Assembly (NCBI GenBank): GCA_042095835.1 | Contig: JBELML010000032.1 | Location: forward strand, 1-47,711 | Origin: DATFKA01 sp042095835 | GTDB taxonomy: Bacteria > Bacteroidota > Bacteroidia > Chitinophagales > Saprospiraceae | DNA length: 47,711 bases | Reading direction: 5' to 3' | Notes under the pieces: model-generated | What the model was told of the DNA's origin: nothing | What the model saw: only the letters and a program-made list of their open reading frames with translations | Databases searched by the model: none | Program-made: the position numbers and the translations under genes | Shown here: positions 16,660-25,362 of the stretch, in pieces | How the letters are laid out: each line of letters starts with the position of its first letter | Numbering within the stretch: the stretch's first letter is position 1

Positions 16660-17376
16660 ATGAGCAATTTTTCTGACCATATTGTAAATCAGCGATTTAA
16701 GTCTGTCTTTCAAGAACTAGAAAAACAAAACCTCATCAAAGGAAAGTCAGACATTGCCAAGAAGCTAGGCACCTATAATCACGTGATTAACAGCATTTTA
16801 AAAGGTCAGCGAAACATAACCGTCGATCAGCTCCGAAAACTTTTCGACATCTATCTTGTCAATGCCAACTTTATGTTTGGACTTACCGATGAGATGTTCC
16901 TTCCGGAAAGTGAATACAAAATCAATATTCCTACTCACTCCCTGGAAGAGCGCTACCAAGCTCCTAAAAACAATATCACGCTCTACCCTGCGCGTGCACT
17001 AGCTGGTACGGCCGTACCTACTCAAGAAGCCAATAGCGAAGTGCTCCCTACTTTTTCTGTACCTGGCCTGAGTGGTCAATTAACCGCTATCGAAATTAGT
17101 GGAGATAGTATGTATCCCAACTTAACCAACGGAGATATCGTCATTTGCGAACCTGTAGAACGGGGCGCTAGCATTCGAGAAAACAATGTCTATGTCATTG
17201 TTACTGATGTCGTCGTAGCCAAACGCCTACAAGTAGTCAAAAGCAGCGATCAAATCGTCGGACTCAAACTCATCTCTGATAATGATAGTGTCTATAAACC
17301 TTATGAAGTCAATATTGAAGATGTACAAAGCATTTATAAGGTAAAGGCGAGGTTGACGGACTATGCTATTAATTGA
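16660..17376 (+). CDS. LexA-like XRE/S24 repressor with self-cleavage residues
   Basis: A 238-residue protein: an N-terminal helix-turn-helix (about 28-65, 'SDIAKKLGTYNHVINSILKGQ') and a C-terminal S24 peptidase domain. The catalytic Ser is S150 in 'GDSMYPNL', the Lys is K188 in 'VVVAKRL', and a candidate Ala-Gly cleavage bond is A115-G116. The Ala-to-Ser spacing of 35 equals that of E. coli LexA (A84, S119). It probably represses genes and is inactivated by RecA-stimulated self-cleavage, in the manner of LexA or phage CI repressors. No phage genes are nearby. The divergent glucosaminidase-like gene is the obvious candidate target. Confidence 0.82.
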   Translation: MSNFSDHIVNQRFKSVFQELEKQNLIKGKSDIAKKLGTYNHVINSILKGQRNITVDQLRKLFDIYLVNANFMFGLTDEMFLPESEYKINIPTHSLEERYQAPKNNITLYPARALAGTAVPTQEANSEVLPTFSVPGLSGQLTAIEISGDSMYPNLTNGDIVICEPVERGASIRENNVYVIVTDVVVAKRLQVVKSSDQIVGLKLISDNDSVYKPYEVNIEDVQSIYKVKARLTDYAIN

Positions 17377-17452
17377 TGTGGCGATATAGTGATGTGGTGA
17401 CGTGGTGGTATAGTGGTGTGGCCTAGACCTCTATTTTGTTTGAAATAGTGTG

Positions 17453-18787
17453 CTATGGAGTCTTCTTGGTGAGAAAAGGGATTTTTATTGATTGCAGGAA
17501 GATTTCTTTTCTTGCTTGGTAAAGCTCCCAGGACAGGTAGCCAAATACCATCGTATATTCTACGAAAACAATCCAAAAATTTTCATAATAGGGATCATAA
17601 CTATAGTTGATATAGGTCAAGCTGATGAATGCTGTCCAGATAATAGGGAAGCGCCACCTTGTAAATAGACATAAAACTAAAGGTAGTGTAGTGTACCACG
17701 GATGAATGGTTGTAGCTAAAAACAAATAAAGACAAATCGCAAATAACATCCTGGGGAAGAGCGATGCCCAATCTCGCTTTCTATCCAAAAGCCCCCAGAA
17801 GCCAATCACTAAAACAGCCACCGTCCCTAGACGAGGCCCAATAGTCTGGATTATATTGAAGCCTTTGGTTTGATAGCCCCACCAGCGTAGCAGATAATAG
17901 ATACTGCCATTGAATTCAAACTTTCTAAAATAGAGGTCTAAGCTAGTCCGAAAGCCCTGAATAAACTCCGTACTTAATAGTGGTAAGAATAAGAGGGCCG
18001 TACCTGCGATAACGACCATATAATAGGCTATACTTTTTCGCCAACCTAGTCTTGACCATAAAAATGGGAGAAATAAAACCGTTAGCAATTTGGATGCAAC
18101 CGAAAAGGCCAATAAAAAGGCAGACAAGAGCCATCGATGCTGCATCAATTGATAAATCGCCGCTAGCAGAAAACAGACCATCATGGCCTCATAATGAAGA
18201 TTCCCCGTCAGCTCTACTATCATCAAGGGATTGAGGGCATAAATCAAAACATTTGAAGCAGGTAAATTGACTTGCTTGAGTAGCTTGGGAATCAACCATA
18301 GGCTGCCGCACTCGCATAAAAACAGCAGCAACTTAAGCACGATAGTGGCCCCTAATATATGATCGAAAAACAGACTGACCGATAGGGCGAAGCTACCTTG
18401 TGCCAATGGCGGATAAATAGTGAAATAATCGGGCGAGTTCAATTGATCAAAAAGGGCCTGATCGATACCATCCAGCGGTGGATTGGCCTCCAAAAAGCTG
18501 GCGGGTAAGGCTGTAAATGGATTGACGCCATTGAGGATAAGCCTGCCATCCCAAATAAACCGATAGATATCATCCGATAAATTGGGCATCCCAAATAGCA
18601 ACAGGAAGCGGCACAGCAAACCTACTCCCACTAATACTGGCCAATGCTCCAGCCATTTTTTATTGGACAACAAATAAGCATAGGCTAAAAACCCAACACC
18701 AAAATAAAGGGCAATCCTATCGAATGAAGATTGATCAACACCGTATCCCAATCCGATGGTCGAAGCCATCAGTAAAAGGATTGCCAA
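17453..18787 (-). CDS. Polytopic GT-C type (mannosyl)transferase
   Basis: A 444-residue membrane protein with about ten to twelve hydrophobic segments. The early loop 'LSDDIYRFIWDGRLILNGVNPF' is the acidic DDxYR-type motif of polyprenol-phosphate-sugar-dependent GT-C enzymes such as MptA/B-like mannosyltransferases; 'YPPLAQ' and 'NPLMIVELTGNLHYEAMMV' are also typical. It should use an undecaprenyl-phosphate sugar as donor on the outer face of the inner membrane. No ATG exists at the N-terminus; the TTG at 18787 is the likely start. It is the last gene of a three-gene operon with two family-2 glycosyltransferases, one of which could make the lipid-linked donor. Confidence 0.78.
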   Translation of the reverse strand: MAILLLMASTIGLGYGVDQSSFDRIALYFGVGFLAYAYLLSNKKWLEHWPVLVGVGLLCRFLLLFGMPNLSDDIYRFIWDGRLILNGVNPFTALPASFLEANPPLDGIDQALFDQLNSPDYFTIYPPLAQGSFALSVSLFFDHILGATIVLKLLLFLCECGSLWLIPKLLKQVNLPASNVLIYALNPLMIVELTGNLHYEAMMVCFLLAAIYQLMQHRWLLSAFLLAFSVASKLLTVLFLPFLWSRLGWRKSIAYYMVVIAGTALLFLPLLSTEFIQGFRTSLDLYFRKFEFNGSIYYLLRWWGYQTKGFNIIQTIGPRLGTVAVLVIGFWGLLDRKRDWASLFPRMLFAICLYLFLATTIHPWYTTLPLVLCLFTRWRFPIIWTAFISLTYINYSYDPYYENFWIVFVEYTMVFGYLSWELYQARKEIFLQSIKIPFLTKKTP

Positions 18788-18844
18788 ATAAGCAAATACT
18801 GACTTACCAGGTAGTTGTTTTGTAAAGCTGATGCGGTTATAATT

Positions 18845-20416
18845 TTACTTCAAGCTCCAATGCTTCATGGTGTAATAAAAGATGGTACCAAAACCTAAGG
18901 CCAACATCAAATGATAAGCAATAAAGGTATACTCGCCTAGATTGATGGCCCAAAAAACTGCAAAAGCAAAATACACCGCTAGCAAGCCTTCGAATAAAGT
19001 TGTCCAAGAAAGCTTGCGGTTGATGTATTTATTACTTGCGAAACTATCCTTGATCGACTTGATATTAAACTTAGGTGTACGTACAAATGGCGATCGCTTG
19101 CCACGGTATCCTTGAATAATGGCAATCGAATTGTGTAGCGAAAGTCCCATTGATAAAGCCAAAAACAATGGAAACAGGATCACAAATTTTAATAAGCGCT
19201 TAAGTAAACTCCCCTCATTGAAAGGCGCATTAACATTCGCTACGAAATAGATCCCCATCACCGAAAGCAGACCAACCATAAAAATGGAAAAGAAATTCCC
19301 TTCAATTTGCAAAACGTTGGTTTCTCCGAGGAAGAAAATCAATGGTACACTAAAAACACCCATCACAAAAACGAACAAGAAGATAGTACTCGCTAATAAA
19401 TGAAAAGTAGCGTGGAATTTCTTACTCAAGCCTATCGGTGCACGCCAAATCGTTGGGAGCATCTTTTTAGCCGTTTCTGCTCCACCTTTCATCCAGCGAA
19501 ATTGCTGAGATTTCAGGCTATTCATTTCAGCGGGTAGCTCCGCTGGGGAGCCCACACCTTCAAGATAGTGGATTTTCCACCCTTTCAATTGAGCTCTAAT
19601 ACTGAGGTCTAAGTCTTCGGTGAGGGTATCTGCTTCCCATCCGCCAGCTTCGTCAATCGTTGCTCTTCGCCAAACGCCCGCAGTACCATTAAACTGCAAA
19701 AAATGATTGCCAGCCATACGCCCCATTTGCTCTACGGAGAAGTGCACATTCAATTGAATGGCTTGCAGCCTGGTCAGGAGAGAGTATTCTTCATTGATAT
19801 GCTCCCAGCGAGTTTGCACCACCCCAATTTCAGGGTCTTTGAAGTAGGGAATGGTTTTTAGCAAAAAGTCGGTACGAGGTAGAAAATCAGCATCAAAAAT
19901 GGCCAAAAACTCCCCTTTGGCTTGTGCCATTCCATCGCGTAAAGCACCAGCTTTATAACCTTGCCGGATTTCTCTTTGAACCTGCTCTATTTGAAAACCT
20001 TGAGCTTTATAGTACGCTACTTTCTTCGCTACGATATCTACTGTCTCATCGGTAGAATCGTCGAGGATATGGATTTCGAAGCGATCTTTCGGGTATTCAA
20101 ATTCGACAATACGATCGATGAGTCGCTCGATTACATATTTCTCATTATATATAGGTAATTGTACTGTTACGAAAGGAAAATCCGCGGTGCTATCTTGGTG
20201 GTCTTTTTCCCAAAGGCCATTATCTGTAGCAGCCACACCGGCTAGTGCCTGAACAGGTTTTTTAAACCGAAAACTCAGTTTTTGCTTAGCTCGGATAGCC
20301 TTGCTTTTTCTAGCATACTTGAGTAGTAAATTGAACTGCAAAACACAGTAAATCGTCACATACGTCAAGGTAAGTGTGTAAATCCCAAAAACTAAATAAG
20401 CTAGAATTGACATCAA
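18845..20416 (-). CDS. Membrane glycosyltransferase family 2 (cellulose-synthase-like)
   Basis: A 523-residue processive-type GT2: one N-terminal membrane helix (about 4-26), a cytoplasmic GT-A domain with 'LPIYNEKYVIERLID', 'DDSTDET', 'IFDADFLPRTD', 'TEDLDLSIRAQLKG' and the Q-x-x-R-W motif 'QQFRW', then about five more membrane helices. It resembles CESA/CsbB-like enzymes that add hexoses to a glycan or lipid acceptor. It starts nine bases downstream of the next glycosyltransferase, so the two are co-transcribed. The acceptor and product are unknown. Confidence 0.87.
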   Translation of the reverse strand: MMSILAYLVFGIYTLTLTYVTIYCVLQFNLLLKYARKSKAIRAKQKLSFRFKKPVQALAGVAATDNGLWEKDHQDSTADFPFVTVQLPIYNEKYVIERLIDRIVEFEYPKDRFEIHILDDSTDETVDIVAKKVAYYKAQGFQIEQVQREIRQGYKAGALRDGMAQAKGEFLAIFDADFLPRTDFLLKTIPYFKDPEIGVVQTRWEHINEEYSLLTRLQAIQLNVHFSVEQMGRMAGNHFLQFNGTAGVWRRATIDEAGGWEADTLTEDLDLSIRAQLKGWKIHYLEGVGSPAELPAEMNSLKSQQFRWMKGGAETAKKMLPTIWRAPIGLSKKFHATFHLLASTIFLFVFVMGVFSVPLIFFLGETNVLQIEGNFFSIFMVGLLSVMGIYFVANVNAPFNEGSLLKRLLKFVILFPLFLALSMGLSLHNSIAIIQGYRGKRSPFVRTPKFNIKSIKDSFASNKYINRKLSWTTLFEGLLAVYFAFAVFWAINLGEYTFIAYHLMLALGFGTIFYYTMKHWSLK

Positions 20417-20425
20417 AAAATGAAT

Positions 20426-21124
20426 TTAAAGCAATTTAAAAATGGTCCAAAGTATCTTATGGCCTGCCAAAATAGTCCCTCTAATGGTCCCAGAGACCTT
20501 TGACACTCCAATTCTTTTGCGATAGGTCACCGCTCTTTCGGTAGATTTCAGTTGATATTTAGCGGCTTTCACCTGCATCTCTACCGTCCATCCAAAATCA
20601 GGGTCTTTCATATCGATGGCCAATAATTTATCCCACTTGATAGACCTAAAGGGGCCCAAATCCGTAAAGTGGTAACTATAGAACAACCTAATGAGATTAG
20701 TAGCCAACCAATTGCCGAACACCTGTTGAGGCATCATTGCTCCTTTCTCCATAGCACCCAATGCTCTTGACCCGATGACCATATCGTAATCTTCCTTCAG
20801 GATCGGCTCGATCAGAATCGGCAGCTCTTCAGGATGATCAGAATAATCACCGTCGAGGAAAACAACAATTTCGGGCTGTTCGTTCACGGGCAAATCTTTC
20901 AGGTATTGGATACCGCGTAAACAGGCAGAACCATACCCTTTTTGAGGCTCGTCTAATACAATCGCACCATGCTCGGCGGCTACTTCAGCTGTGCGGTCAG
21001 TACTATTATTATTGCAGACCAATATATTTCTCACCCATTCCTTTGGAATATCGTCAATCACATGACCAATAGATTGCTCTTCATTAAAGGCAGGTATGAT
21101 GACATCGATTACGGTAGCACTCAA
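20426..21124 (-). CDS. GT2 polyprenyl-phosphate glycosyltransferase (DPM1-like)
   Basis: A 232-residue soluble GT2 with 'VIIPAFNEEQSIGHVI', 'NNNSTDRTAEVA', the metal-binding 'FLDGDYSDHPEELP', 'IGSRALG', and 'TDLGPFRSI' plus a basic C-terminus 'YRKRIGVSKVSGT'. This is the pattern of the Bacteroidota enzymes related to dolichol/undecaprenyl-phosphate mannose or glucose synthases. It is the first gene of the operon and could supply the lipid-linked sugar used by the GT-C enzyme two genes downstream. That partnership is inferred from gene order. Confidence 0.85.
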   Translation of the reverse strand: MSATVIDVIIPAFNEEQSIGHVIDDIPKEWVRNILVCNNNSTDRTAEVAAEHGAIVLDEPQKGYGSACLRGIQYLKDLPVNEQPEIVVFLDGDYSDHPEELPILIEPILKEDYDMVIGSRALGAMEKGAMMPQQVFGNWLATNLIRLFYSYHFTDLGPFRSIKWDKLLAIDMKDPDFGWTVEMQVKAAKYQLKSTERAVTYRKRIGVSKVSGTIRGTILAGHKILWTIFKLL

Positions 21125-21196
21125 TATTTTTTATTTTGGAAACAAAAATAGCAGATTTGCGACCTAAATTGATGTCGTAGCTAGAACAATAAGTCC

Positions 21197-21243
21197 TATC
21201 TTTGGCCCCGTTGAAAAAAGATTTCCTTCTTTTCGACGTTTTT
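21197..21243 (+). promoter_or_regulatory. -7 promoter box followed at once by a terminator-like hairpin
   Basis: TATCTTTG (21197-21204) is a perfect match to the Bacteroidota -7 box. Starting five bases later, CGTTGAAAA (21209-21217) pairs with TTTTCGACG (21230-21238, one G-T pair), and five T residues follow. The lipoprotein gene starts 54 bases farther on. The hairpin would lie at the very 5' end of the transcript. Confidence 0.4.
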
Positions 21244-21296
21244 CAGATACAATTAGGGATTAATCTGCTCCCTATGCAGTTGTTTAATAAAAGACC

Positions 21297-22793
21297 ATGA
21301 AGCATATTCTTTGGATTTTTTTGGCTTTACTCTGTTTTTGGAGCTGTAATAATGATGAAGATTTCATCACAGACGGCAGCGTATCTTTGCGGTTCTCTCT
21401 CGATACCTTGACCTTTGATACCGTTTTCACTGAGGTGGGATCGGCTACGCGGTTTATCAAGGTCTATAATGACAACTCGAGACCTCTCAAGATTGGAAAG
21501 GTCTTCCTGGAAAGTGGCGAAACCTCTAAATTCAGGATCAATGTAGACGGCATTGCCGATCCAAGTGTAGATGAAGTCACCATATTTGGTAATGACAGCA
21601 TTTATATCTTTGCCGAGGTGACCGTTGATCCCGACCAGCCTGTCTCCATCAGTCCTTTTGTGATCAATGAAAACTTAGTCTTCGAGACCAATGGCAATCA
21701 GCAGCAAGTCGTACTAGAAGCCTGGGGGCAAAATGCCAATTATTTTCCTAGTCGCAACAATCAGGGACAGGCCATCAGGTTAAGCTGCAACAATGGTACC
21801 ATCGAATTCAATGACCCTAAGCCATATGTTTTCTATGGTGTACTTTTCATCGATAGTTGTACCGTCAATATTCCTGCTGGTACGCAGATTTATGTGCATG
21901 GTGGCATCGCCCGCAATGAAAATCTAGGCACCTTTAATGACGGCATCATTCTCACCCAAAATAATGGAAGGATTGTAGCACAAGGTACCGTTGACGATCC
22001 AGTCATCTTCCAAGGAGATCGTCTAGAAGAGAATTTTCAGGAGCTAGATGGACAATGGACAGGTATATTTATAGGTGCAGGAAGTCAAGGAAGTCGCTTT
22101 GAACATACCATCATCAAGAATTCCATTTTCGGGGTTTACGTCGATTCCGCAGCTTCTGCTGTATTAAACAATGTAAACATACACAACACCACAAGTAGTG
22201 GTATCATTGGTGTCCATAGTCGGATCGTAGCTAGTAATCTACTTGTATATAATAATGGTGGGAATAGCGTACAATTGGTACATGGTGGCAATTATGAATT
22301 CAACTACGCTACTTTAGCGAGTTATGGCGTAGATGCCTCTGCGATTGGTTTGAGTAATTTCTTGTGTTATGATGATCCTTTGGTTTGTGAAAATCTGAGT
22401 GTCAATCCGATGAATATTTCCATTCGAAATAGCATCCTGGCAGGTTCTAAGACAGATCAGCTCATTTTTGCGGATATCAGTGCAGGACAAACCGACAACA
22501 TTTTTAATGTATTTTTCAATAATAGCGTGGTGATGGTCGACGATTTACTCACCGAGCGAGAAGGCCTATACGCCAACTTTTTTGAAGATATATGTACCAA
22601 TTGTATTAAAGCGGAGCGCAGCGATCTGCTTTTCCTTGATCCGAATGAAGATGATTATCACCTGGATTCTCTGTCAGTGGCCAGTAATATTGGAGCGCCA
22701 ATTCGTTTTCCCATACCTATAGCTACTGACCTAGAAGGCAAGGTTAGAGATCCTAACACGCCAGATGCAGGCTGCTTTGAACGAGAAGACTAG
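21297..22793 (+). CDS. Lipoprotein with right-handed beta-helix
   Basis: A 498-residue lipoprotein: signal peptide with lipobox 'FWSC' and an acidic stretch 'NNDEDF' after the cysteine, a pattern linked in Bacteroidota to surface exposure. An N-terminal beta-sandwich region (about 30-135, 'TEVGSATRFIKVYNDNSRPLKI') precedes a right-handed parallel beta-helix (about 200-420, 'SRFEHTIIKNSIFGVYVDSA', 'NVNIHNTTSSGIIGVHSR'). The end 'DLEGKVRDPNTPDAGCFE' is the usual closing segment of such Bacteroidota beta-helix proteins. It may bind or cleave polysaccharide; no catalytic site is apparent. It converges with the next gene. Confidence 0.75.
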   Translation: MKHILWIFLALLCFWSCNNDEDFITDGSVSLRFSLDTLTFDTVFTEVGSATRFIKVYNDNSRPLKIGKVFLESGETSKFRINVDGIADPSVDEVTIFGNDSIYIFAEVTVDPDQPVSISPFVINENLVFETNGNQQQVVLEAWGQNANYFPSRNNQGQAIRLSCNNGTIEFNDPKPYVFYGVLFIDSCTVNIPAGTQIYVHGGIARNENLGTFNDGIILTQNNGRIVAQGTVDDPVIFQGDRLEENFQELDGQWTGIFIGAGSQGSRFEHTIIKNSIFGVYVDSAASAVLNNVNIHNTTSSGIIGVHSRIVASNLLVYNNGGNSVQLVHGGNYEFNYATLASYGVDASAIGLSNFLCYDDPLVCENLSVNPMNISIRNSILAGSKTDQLIFADISAGQTDNIFNVFFNNSVVMVDDLLTEREGLYANFFEDICTNCIKAERSDLLFLDPNEDDYHLDSLSVASNIGAPIRFPIPIATDLEGKVRDPNTPDAGCFERED

Positions 22794-22795
22794 GT

Positions 22796-23788
22796 TTATT
22801 CCTCCTCGTCACTCGGATAGCTCAACCCGATCAGGTGACGAACAGAAAACAGGACGTCCATCAGATCGGCACTAAACTGCAAAGGCAATTGGTCACTCTC
22901 GGTCATGCCTAAAGAAAGGCAGCGCATGACTTCAGTCGCCTCGTAGCTATAGCCATTCGTATTATAATTGAACCGAAACATTTCCGGGTTTTCACCATGC
23001 AGCATTAGGCTCATGGTAGATGGCTCGTGCCAGCGCGTATGCAAGTAGATGGCTCCTTTTTCACCATAAATAAAAGCTTCTGTCTTGGTATTGGCCCTGA
23101 TGGTGCTATGCAGGTGTGCAGTAGCGCCGTCTTTATATTTAAAAAGGATGCCTACTTCCTCATCAACGCCCGTAGGTCCAAGGTGACCGATGGCCTGAAT
23201 ATCGTCTGGTTTCCCTAGCACATTCATCGCCAAGAAAACGGGATAAATACCAATATCGAGCAAAGAACCACCAGCCAAAGCAGGATTAAACAAGCGACCA
23301 TCGGGATTAAAATCCGCTTTGAAGCCGAAGTCCGCTTTCACACTTAGTACTTTCCCGATTTTTCCGCTATTAATAATTTCCCACATTTTGAGGTGGGTAG
23401 GCAAGAAACGCGTCCAGATCGCCTCCATCAGGAATGTCTGGTTTTTTTGGGCCGTATAGATCATCCGCTGCACCTGTCGGTTATTGACCGCCAGAGGTTT
23501 CTCACACAAAACAGGAATCCCGTTTTTCAAAAAAAGTAAGGCATGATGGAAATGCCCCGTATGTGGTGTGGCGATATAAACCACATCTAAATCAGGACAA
23601 TTGACTAGTTGGCTGTAGTCGTCGTAGGCATGCTGGGCACCATATTGCTGAGCAAAGGCCTGCGCTCGCTCCATAGATCGAGAAGCCACTGCGTGCAACT
23701 TTGCTTTAGGCAGCTTCAATAAATCTTGAGCAAACTTATGAGCAATCTTTCCTGGGCCGACGATGCCCCAATTGTATGGTTTATTCAT
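22796..23788 (-). CDS. Gfo/Idh/MocA-family NAD(P)-dependent oxidoreductase
   Basis: A 330-residue sugar or cyclitol dehydrogenase. The Rossmann motif is 'GIVGPGKIAHKFAQDL', the catalytic lysine lies in 'CEKPLAVN', and the C-terminal alpha/beta domain has 'GGSLLDIGIYPVFLAMNVLG', the family's GG.L.D.G.Y motif. The substrate cannot be told by eye; trans-1,2-dihydrobenzenediol or glucose-fructose-type dehydrogenases are the close relatives. It is divergent from the BASS transporter, with about 40 bases between start codons. Confidence 0.88.
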   Translation of the reverse strand: MNKPYNWGIVGPGKIAHKFAQDLLKLPKAKLHAVASRSMERAQAFAQQYGAQHAYDDYSQLVNCPDLDVVYIATPHTGHFHHALLFLKNGIPVLCEKPLAVNNRQVQRMIYTAQKNQTFLMEAIWTRFLPTHLKMWEIINSGKIGKVLSVKADFGFKADFNPDGRLFNPALAGGSLLDIGIYPVFLAMNVLGKPDDIQAIGHLGPTGVDEEVGILFKYKDGATAHLHSTIRANTKTEAFIYGEKGAIYLHTRWHEPSTMSLMLHGENPEMFRFNYNTNGYSYEATEVMRCLSLGMTESDQLPLQFSADLMDVLFSVRHLIGLSYPSDEEE

Positions 23789-23829
23789 TGTTTAAATTCT
23801 TCCTATTTTCACGAGCTAAAGTAAACAAA

Positions 23830-24732
23830 ATGCAATCAATAGATGAGATCGTCATCAATTTTAAGCCAGACCAACTTTTTTTATTGAATATTTGCTTGGC
23901 TTTTTTGATGTTCGGAGTAGCACTTGATTTAAAAATCAGTCATTTCAAGACCTTGGTTCAGTCGCCCAAAAAGCCCTTGCTAGGTCTTTTTTCACAGTGG
24001 ATTTTGCTACCAACGATGACCTTGATCTTGGTGTTTCTAATTCGCCCTGCTCCCAGTATCGGTCTGGGTATGGTTTTGATTGCAGCTTGTCCGGGAGGGA
24101 ATGTCTCTAATTACGCGGTCCATCTAGCCGGTGCCAATTCGGCTTTATCTGTCTTGATGACATCAGTTTCTACCTTAGGAGCCATTTTGATTACGCCGAT
24201 TGCCTTTGGTTTTCTAGCGGGTTTTGTGCCAGGGGCGGAAGCACTACGTTCTTCCATACAAGTAGAGCCCCGCCAAATGATGCAGACCATTATTTTGCTC
24301 ATCTTGGTTCCGCTAAGTTTGGGGATGCTGATCAACCATTACCTCCCCAAACTAAGGCAGGTAATCCAGCAACCCGTTAAGATTTTATCGATGGCGATCT
24401 TTTTAGGGTTCGTTGTGGTAGCGATTTATGGCAACTGGTCGAACATCTACAATTATCTTCATTTGGTTTTCTTCATTGTACTTTTGCACAATGCTCTAGC
24501 ACTCATCATGGGCTACGCTTTCGCAAAAGCCAATAAACTCAATCAAGCGGACGTACGCGCCATCACCATTGAAACGGGTATCCAAAACTCGGGCTTGGGC
24601 CTCATCCTGATTTTTAACTTTTTTAATGGACTCGGCGGCATGGCGATGATTGCAGCCTGGTGGGGCGTGTGGCATTTACTTTCGGCGTTTAGTTTGGCGA
24701 TGTATTGGAGGCGCACAGCGGAGCGTGGTTAA
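23830..24732 (+). CDS. Bile acid:sodium symporter (BASS) family transporter
   Basis: The start at 23830 ('MQSIDEIVINF') is preferred; the frame to 23776 overlaps the divergent gene's start. About 300 residues with nine to ten hydrophobic segments. Family motifs are 'LMFGVALDL', 'AACPGGNVSNYAVHLAGANSALSV' (the discontinuous helix region) and 'ETGIQNSGLGLILIF'. BASS transporters import organic anions with sodium; bile acids are only the best-known substrate, and in this setting a small carboxylate is more likely. It lies beside an oxidoreductase but on the opposite strand. Confidence 0.87.
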   Translation: MQSIDEIVINFKPDQLFLLNICLAFLMFGVALDLKISHFKTLVQSPKKPLLGLFSQWILLPTMTLILVFLIRPAPSIGLGMVLIAACPGGNVSNYAVHLAGANSALSVLMTSVSTLGAILITPIAFGFLAGFVPGAEALRSSIQVEPRQMMQTIILLILVPLSLGMLINHYLPKLRQVIQQPVKILSMAIFLGFVVVAIYGNWSNIYNYLHLVFFIVLLHNALALIMGYAFAKANKLNQADVRAITIETGIQNSGLGLILIFNFFNGLGGMAMIAAWWGVWHLLSAFSLAMYWRRTAERG

Positions 24733-24780
24733 TGTGAGAAAGTTTCTGTATTTTTAGTTTAGAAACAAATTTTATCTTCC

Positions 24781-25362
24781 ATGAGTCTAGCTACTCAAAA
24801 AATACCGAAGCAATTGATCTATGAAATGGTAAATGGTACACCTATTTACTATAAAGGGTATAAAGATTATATGCTAGGCATAAAGCAACTAGCCGAAGTA
24901 ATGGGTAGCAGTAAATTCCAATCCTTCCTGGCGTCGGAACTCATTTTTTTGATCAAATCTTTACTTGGAAAACGTTTCCTCATTTTCTCCAATGAAATAG
25001 GTCTACAATTTTCTAAACAATCCTGGCGGGCAGCCGATATTGCTTTAGTCAAAAGGGGATCTATCAAGAAATTGGATAATAAATATCTAAGCACTCCTCC
25101 TGACTATGTGATTGAAATTGACACCAAAGCAGATTTAAGCGAGATCACTAATCCACTGGGCTATTATCAAGAAAAAACAGATGAGCTCCTTCGCTTTGGC
25201 GTAAAAAAGGTCGTTTGGATTTTTACCGATACCCAAAAAATAATGCTCGCTGAAAGTGGTAGCTCCAAATGGGAAATCTTGGATTGGAATCAAGAAGTAG
25301 ATTTTTTTGAAGGTGTGCAGGTGAATATTCAGCAGATTTTGGAGGAAAACGATTTGGTCTAA
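24781..25362 (+). CDS. Uma2-family (PD-(D/E)XK-like) protein
   Basis: A 193-residue protein with the Uma2/DUF820 restriction-endonuclease-like core: 'SNEIGLQFSKQSWRAADIALVKRGS', 'PPDYVIEIDTKADL' (the D...ExD/K region) and 'KTDELLRFGVKKVVWIF'. The family is widespread in cyanobacteria and Saprospiria, often in many copies, and its function is unknown; nuclease activity is inferred from the fold. The stop overlaps the stop of the convergent RND gene by four bases. Confidence 0.78.
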   Translation: MSLATQKIPKQLIYEMVNGTPIYYKGYKDYMLGIKQLAEVMGSSKFQSFLASELIFLIKSLLGKRFLIFSNEIGLQFSKQSWRAADIALVKRGSIKKLDNKYLSTPPDYVIEIDTKADLSEITNPLGYYQEKTDELLRFGVKKVVWIFTDTQKIMLAESGSSKWEILDWNQEVDFFEGVQVNIQQILEENDLV

